From the NCBI GenBank assembly GCA_900541355.1, contig UQJU01000055.1, positions 1-9,434 on the forward strand: a stretch of DNA of 9,434 nt, read 5' to 3'. Positions 5,989-9,434 of this stretch are shown here, piece after piece. Origin of the DNA: Candidatus Avelusimicrobium fimicolum (GTDB taxonomy: Bacteria > Elusimicrobiota > Elusimicrobia > Elusimicrobiales > Elusimicrobiaceae). Made by a program: the position numbers and the translations under genes. The notes beneath the pieces are model-generated. The model did not search any database. It saw nothing but the letters and a program-made list of their open reading frames with translations, and was not told where the DNA came from. Every line of letters begins with the position of its first letter. Within the stretch, counting starts at the first letter, position 1.

Positions 5989-6189
5989 AAAAAATACTTT
6001 TTGGACCAGAAACTAACAGTTAGGCTAAATTTATTTCAGGACCTATTGTTTGGGTAGTATTCTATTTTATTTAACAACTCGCGCGATAGATTCTGAAACA
6101 AGTTTAGGATGACCCCTAATATACACCAATTTCTAAACTCTATGGGCCGACACCCCTTTTAGGATAACGGCAGGGGAAACCACAAAAGT
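5989..6189. other. AT-rich spacer without a gene
   Basis: This is most of the 299-base gap between the pilin start and the carboxyltransferase end. I see no credible coding frame and no RNA gene that I recognise. It holds a short palindrome CTAACAGTTAG near 6014-6024, the word TTTAGGAT twice (about 6103-6110 and 6158-6165), and AGTTTAG (6101-6107) mirrored by CTAAACT (6133-6139) around a 25-base loop. These may be chance in AT-rich DNA. Confidence 0.5.
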
Positions 6190-6220
6190 AAAACCCTCTG
6201 CAAACAGAACAGAGGGTTTT
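6190..6220 (-). terminator. Rho-independent terminator after the carboxyltransferase gene
   Basis: AAAACCCTCTG (6190-6200) and CAGAGGGTTTT (6210-6220) form a perfect eleven-base stem with a nine-base loop. It starts 25 bases after the stop codon of the carboxyltransferase on the minus strand, and T-rich sequence follows the stem there. The plus strand also has T-rich sequence after the stem, so it could work in both directions. It marks the end of the right-hand operon and separates it from the pilin unit. Confidence 0.88.
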
Positions 6221-6245
6221 TATATTGAAGTCGTAAACCGCTTGA

Positions 6246-7850
6246 TTATAGCGGGATATTGCCCTTGTGCGGATTTTTACGCGGGTCGCGTTTTCCTCTA
6301 AGCACCGCAAAGGCGCGGATAATCTTGCTGCGTGCGTCGGAAGGCTCAATAATCTCGTCAATAGACCCATTAGTCGCCGCCTGATAAGGTGAAGCGAACT
6401 TGTCGGAATACTGCTGGGTCATTTTTTGTTTGAGTTCTTCTTTTTTGGCGGGATCTTGCTCGGCCTTTAAATCGCGCGAGTACAAAATTTCCACCGCACC
6501 GCGCGGGCCCATTACGGCAATTTCCGCGCTGGGGAACGCAAAGTTGAAATCCCCGCGCAAATATTTGGAGCCCATTGCAATATAGGCGCCGCCGTAGGCT
6601 TTGCGCAACACAAGCGTAACTTTGGGGATAGAGGCTTCGGAATACGCATATAATAATTTCGCGCCGTGGCGGATAATACCACCGTGTTCCTGCTGCACCC
6701 CGGGGAGATATCCCCCCGTGTCCACCAACGTCAAGAGCGGGATATTAAACGCATTTAAAAAGCGGATAAAGCGCGCGGCCTTGTCGCTCGCATCACTATC
6801 TAATGCACCGCCCAGGCAGGCCGGGTTATTGGCCACTACGCCCACCACTTGCCCGCCTAAACGGATAAATCCGGTAACTACGTTCTTGGCAAAGTTTTGG
6901 TGAATTTCAAAAAAGCCGAAATCGTCTGCCAAGCGCCAAATAACGTGGTGGATGCGGAAAGCCTTTTTGGGGTCCATTTCGCACACACGTTCCAATACGG
7001 GAACTTGGCGGGAAGCCAAATCGCTGGTGGTATCCAACGGCGGGTTTTCCTCGCAGTTTTGCGGCAGGAAAGACAGCAATTCACGCACCTGGCGGAAGCA
7101 GTCCTGTTCCGATTTGGCGACAAACTGGCAAACGCCGCTCTTTTCGCTGTGCGGACGGGAACCGCCCAATGTATCAAAATCCACTTCTTCGCCGGTGGCC
7201 GCTTTTACCGCACCCGGCCCCGTAATGAACATATGGCTGATACCTTCCACCATAAAAATAAAATCGGTAAGTGCCGGAGAATATGCCGCACCGCCTGCAC
7301 AGGGCCCCAAAATAACAGAAATCTGCGGAATTACGCCGGAGGCTTTGACGTTGCGGTAAAAAATTTCGCCATAACCGTTTAAACTATCCACACCCTCTTG
7401 AATACGGGCACCGCCGGAATCATACAAACCGATAACCGGTATTTTGGCTTCCAAAGCGCGGTCCATTAGCGCGGCAATTTTTTTGGCGTGCGCCAACCCG
7501 AGGGAACCGCCCAGTTGCGTAAAGTCCTGCGCAAACAGAGCCACTTCGCGGCCGTTAATGCGGCCAAAGCCTGTAATGACACCGTCGCCTTTGATATGTT
7601 TATCTTTAATACCAAAGTCGCTGCAAGAACTTTCCATTAAACTTTTAATTTCTAAAAAACTGTCTTTATCCAGCAGGTAAGAAATGCGTTCGCGGGCGGT
7701 CATCTTGCCTTTGTCTTTCTGGGCTTTAATGCGTGCCTCGCCGGCGCCTTTTAGGGCGTCTTGGGAAATTTGTCTAAACTTAACTAAACTGGCCGGAGCG
7801 GGCTGGTCCGACGGCTTGTCTAATCTGGGATCTTCAAAAAGTTCAATCAT
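6246..7850 (-). CDS. Acyl-CoA carboxylase carboxyltransferase subunit (PccB/MmdA family)
   Basis: A 534-residue member of the carboxyltransferase family that moves CO2 between biotin and an acyl-CoA, full length for PccB (carboxylase beta) or MmdA (methylmalonyl-CoA decarboxylase alpha). The N-terminal half has MTARERISYLLD (50-61), FAQDFTQLGGSLG (106-118), GLYDSGGARIQEGV (141-154) and the oxyanion glycine region GPCAGGAAYSPALTD (182-196). The C-terminal half has LVDTGGYLPGVQQEHGGIIRHG (375-396) and the second oxyanion region KAYGGAYIAMGSKYLRGD (417-434). Ile424 falls where acyl-chain specificity is set (Asp in Streptomyces PccB, Ile in its broader AccB). No biotin carboxylase, biotin carrier or sodium-pump subunit is in the window, so carboxylase versus decarboxylase is undecided. 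The ATG at 7850 has GGAGGG just upstream; a TTG start at 7862 would include that site. The gene lies 33 bases after the phosphopantetheinyl transferase, as last gene of the operon. Confidence 0.9.
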   Translation of the reverse strand: MIELFEDPRLDKPSDQPAPASLVKFRQISQDALKGAGEARIKAQKDKGKMTARERISYLLDKDSFLEIKSLMESSCSDFGIKDKHIKGDGVITGFGRINGREVALFAQDFTQLGGSLGLAHAKKIAALMDRALEAKIPVIGLYDSGGARIQEGVDSLNGYGEIFYRNVKASGVIPQISVILGPCAGGAAYSPALTDFIFMVEGISHMFITGPGAVKAATGEEVDFDTLGGSRPHSEKSGVCQFVAKSEQDCFRQVRELLSFLPQNCEENPPLDTTSDLASRQVPVLERVCEMDPKKAFRIHHVIWRLADDFGFFEIHQNFAKNVVTGFIRLGGQVVGVVANNPACLGGALDSDASDKAARFIRFLNAFNIPLLTLVDTGGYLPGVQQEHGGIIRHGAKLLYAYSEASIPKVTLVLRKAYGGAYIAMGSKYLRGDFNFAFPSAEIAVMGPRGAVEILYSRDLKAEQDPAKKEELKQKMTQQYSDKFASPYQAATNGSIDEIIEPSDARSKIIRAFAVLRGKRDPRKNPHKGNIPL

Positions 7851-7855
7851 TGCTC

Positions 7856-7860
7856 CCTCC
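7856..7860 (-). promoter_or_regulatory. Ribosome binding site deciding the carboxyltransferase start
   Basis: GGAGG on the minus strand lies five bases before the ATG at 7850-7848. It is the strongest ribosome site in this operon and rules out the in-frame TTG at 7862, whose own codon is part of it. Confidence 0.75.
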
Positions 7861-7883
7861 AAATCTGTCTTCTTTATATTTTA

Positions 7884-8519
7884 CTAAATAACCGGGTTGA
7901 TTTTCCCTACGGCCTGCGTAAACATAAAACCGGGAACCAACTCCCACGTTTCTATTTCCAAAGCCGGGCAACCTATTTTTTGATAAGCGGTCCAGGCGGC
8001 TCCATAAAACTCCGCCCCACCATTTACACACCGGACGTCATAACTGTTTAGGGAAAGGCCCGTCCCCAATACCTTTACAAGTGCTTCCTTTTGCGTCCAC
8101 AAGGCCGTTAAAAAGGTATCATCCGTTCCCGTTAATTCCGTAGGATGAAAAAAATCTTTGGCCCAAGCATCTATCCGGTGGGCAATTTTTTCCAAATCTA
8201 TGCCCAAAAAGGTTCCTTCGCTTGATAAACCGGCTACGGCAAATCCGTGGCTATGCGTAATACTAAACGGTAACAAACAGGGTTTTCCCCCCACAAACAA
8301 AAGCGGCTTACCGCTTGTTTGTGGCAAAATTTCTATCTCTTTTTTGGCAGCACCTGTGGTCTGCTGCACCAAGTCCTTTAACGCAAGTCTGCCCCCAAGC
8401 CACTCCGTTCGGCGTTTGGGAAAGCGGAGCGTTTTAAAAAACGCGCTTTCCTTCGCGCCCAGGATTTCTTCGGCCGGGGGCAGACAATTTAAATCAACAA
8501 CTTTTAATTGGCAGGACAT
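7884..8519 (-). CDS. 4'-phosphopantetheinyl transferase, Sfp/PfaE-like
   Basis: A 211-residue protein with the ordered motifs of Sfp-type phosphopantetheinyl transferases, which move phosphopantetheine from CoA to a serine of acyl or peptidyl carrier domains. Visible are RRTEWLGGRLALK (36-48), SGKPLL (69-74), FSITHSHGFAVAGLS (85-99), the magnesium motif LGIDLE (105-110, Asp108 and Glu110), and WTQKEALVKVLGTGL (141-155, Trp141, Lys144, Glu145, Lys149). Length and motif spacing match the two-domain Sfp group rather than AcpS. The gene starts six bases after the stop of the synthase gene, so it is very probably its dedicated activator, as PfaE is for secondary-lipid synthases. The ribosome site is weak (AAGG overlapping the upstream stop), which suggests translational coupling. 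Confidence 0.92.
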   Translation of the reverse strand: MSCQLKVVDLNCLPPAEEILGAKESAFFKTLRFPKRRTEWLGGRLALKDLVQQTTGAAKKEIEILPQTSGKPLLFVGGKPCLLPFSITHSHGFAVAGLSSEGTFLGIDLEKIAHRIDAWAKDFFHPTELTGTDDTFLTALWTQKEALVKVLGTGLSLNSYDVRCVNGGAEFYGAAWTAYQKIGCPALEIETWELVPGFMFTQAVGKINPVI

Positions 8520-8525
8520 CGCGCC

Positions 8526-9434
8526 TTATTGGCCGATAGCCTGATAGCCGTGGATTTCCACCCACACATTGCCTTGTGCATCAAATACATAGGCATCGTG
8601 AAGGGTTTTTCCGTCGGCAGTGTTACCGCGGTTCACACCATACAAATACAACTGGGCGGGCGGAACTTGCTTGTTAAGCACAGCCACCTCGGCGATACCG
8701 TCGGGCAACGTCATTTTGTGTTCAATGCTCATATCCTGAAAGCCGCAGCATTGGAAAGCCGCTTCAATCAACATCGGGTTAGCCAGCAAAGTGCGCGGAC
8801 CGTCGTTCCATTGCGGGCGCGGAGTGGTGTGATAAACGGCCAAAGATGCGTGTTTATCCACGCGGACAATTCCGGCCAACACTTGGAAAGAAGGACCGTG
8901 GAAATATTTTTTATAAATTTCCTCTTTGCTTACGCTCATCGGGGCATTAAGGCCCGTCATTGCTTCGGCTTTTACGGAATCCCAAGTGGAAACGAAAGAC
9001 CCCAATGTATGCGCGGTAAAGTGGCGGCGGGTATTACCCATTTTCACACCTTTACTGTTAATGAAGTCAGATTCAATTTCCATAGAGGCTTCGTTTCCGG
9101 CGGCTTTACCGATTACGCGCACAGCCTGCGGGCGGTTTCTTAACAGTTTAATCGGCAGATAGAAATGTACATCTTTCAAGCCTTGCGGAACCTCCCCCGT
9201 AAGAGCGGTAGCCGTTTCCATAAAAGTTTCAATTCCCATTACGCCCGGCACATACGGAGTGCCTTCAATAGCGTGATCAGCCAAATAGGGATCGGAATTT
9301 AAATTAAATTCTTTTTCCAAGTGAATTTCAGCACCCTTTTGGAGCGATTTTACTTCGCCTAAAAAGTGCGTAGCCTTGGCAGAATCTACCGCCGCAGGAG
9401 CCTCCGTTTTGGGGGCAGCCGCCGGAGCGGCGGG
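8526..9434 (-). CDS. Type I polyketide / secondary-lipid synthase, C-terminal dehydratase (partial)
   Basis: The last 302 residues of a protein continuing past the right edge; there is no start in the window, and the TTG near 9320 is internal. The first 22 or so visible residues are an Ala/Pro-rich linker. Next comes a double-hotdog dehydratase: the N-terminal fold begins EIHLEKEFNLNSDPYLADHA and carries HAIEGTPYVP, matching the HxxxGxxxxP catalytic histidine motif, followed by GVMGIE. The second fold starts at YFHGPSFQVL and has NPMLIEAAFQ, where polyketide dehydratases usually have an Asp in DAAxQ; here it is Glu. The protein ends with VWVEIHGYQAIGQ, so this domain is its natural C-terminus. 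A C-terminal dehydratase after a linker recalls PfaA-type synthases (KS-AT-ACPs-KR-DH). It removes water from beta-hydroxyacyl chains on carrier domains in the cytoplasm. The product is unknown. Confidence 0.85.
   Translation of the reverse strand, partial: PAAPAAAPKTEAPAAVDSAKATHFLGEVKSLQKGAEIHLEKEFNLNSDPYLADHAIEGTPYVPGVMGIETFMETATALTGEVPQGLKDVHFYLPIKLLRNRPQAVRVIGKAAGNEASMEIESDFINSKGVKMGNTRRHFTAHTLGSFVSTWDSVKAEAMTGLNAPMSVSKEEIYKKYFHGPSFQVLAGIVRVDKHASLAVYHTTPRPQWNDGPRTLLANPMLIEAAFQCCGFQDMSIEHKMTLPDGIAEVAVLNKQVPPAQLYLYGVNRGNTADGKTLHDAYVFDAQGNVWVEIHGYQAIGQ

Noticed and set aside
6101..6139. Small RNA or riboswitch in the pilin-carboxyltransferase spacer
   Set aside because: The inverted words are only seven bases long with a 25-base loop in AT-rich DNA, and no known riboswitch core is seen.
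8508..9143. A 211-codon plus-strand open frame over the dehydratase
   Set aside because: Antisense to the dehydratase with well-conserved motifs, and no family resemblance of its own.
8526..9320. A complete 264-residue stand-alone dehydratase starting at a TTG near 9320
   Set aside because: The frame stays open to the window edge through an Ala/Pro-rich linker, and the TTG is internal. It is the end of a larger protein.

Overview
The window looks like chromosomal DNA from a gut- or host-type anaerobic bacterium, most probably an Elusimicrobiota member. The grounds are a short type IV prepilin of the style common in Elusimicrobium, a propionyl/methylmalonyl-type carboxyltransferase, a maltose transporter/4-alpha-glucanotransferase pair, and moderate GC with AT-rich spacers. 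This assignment is inferred from gene style, not from a marker gene. No insertion sequence, phage gene or CRISPR array is visible.

Layout. (1) Positions 1-1973, minus strand: a SLC45/MalY-like MFS sugar transporter followed without a gap by the N-terminal part of a CBM20-bearing 4-alpha-glucanotransferase that runs off the left edge. Together they form a maltose/maltodextrin uptake and processing operon. (2) 1974-2084: a divergent control region in which two extended -10 promoters flank a large inverted repeat. (3) 2085-3814, plus strand: a one-repeat EamA membrane protein, a sigma-70-family factor with a histone-H1-like lysine-rich C-terminal tail and a probable leaderless start, and a tRNA-Arg(CCU) nine bases behind it. 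(4) 3914-5946, minus strand: a type IV prepilin gene followed five bases later by a GT-C membrane glycosyltransferase, an arrangement that suggests pilin or surface glycosylation. (5) 5947-6245: an AT-rich spacer carrying the pilin promoter and a strong Rho-independent terminator. (6) 6246-9434, minus strand: the C-terminal end (Ala/Pro linker plus double-hotdog dehydratase) of a large type I polyketide or secondary-lipid synthase, then an Sfp-type phosphopantetheinyl transferase and an acyl-CoA carboxylase carboxyltransferase subunit. These three appear to be one operon ending at the terminator.

How the genes may work together. The right-hand operon has the logic of a lipid or polyketide pathway: the carboxyltransferase could make malonyl- or methylmalonyl-CoA extender units, the phosphopantetheinyl transferase would activate the synthase's carrier domains, and the synthase would build the chain. 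The product cannot be read from this window because the ketosynthase, acyltransferase and carrier domains lie beyond the right edge. The most unusual single gene is the sigma factor, whose basic tail follows region 4, where such proteins normally end.
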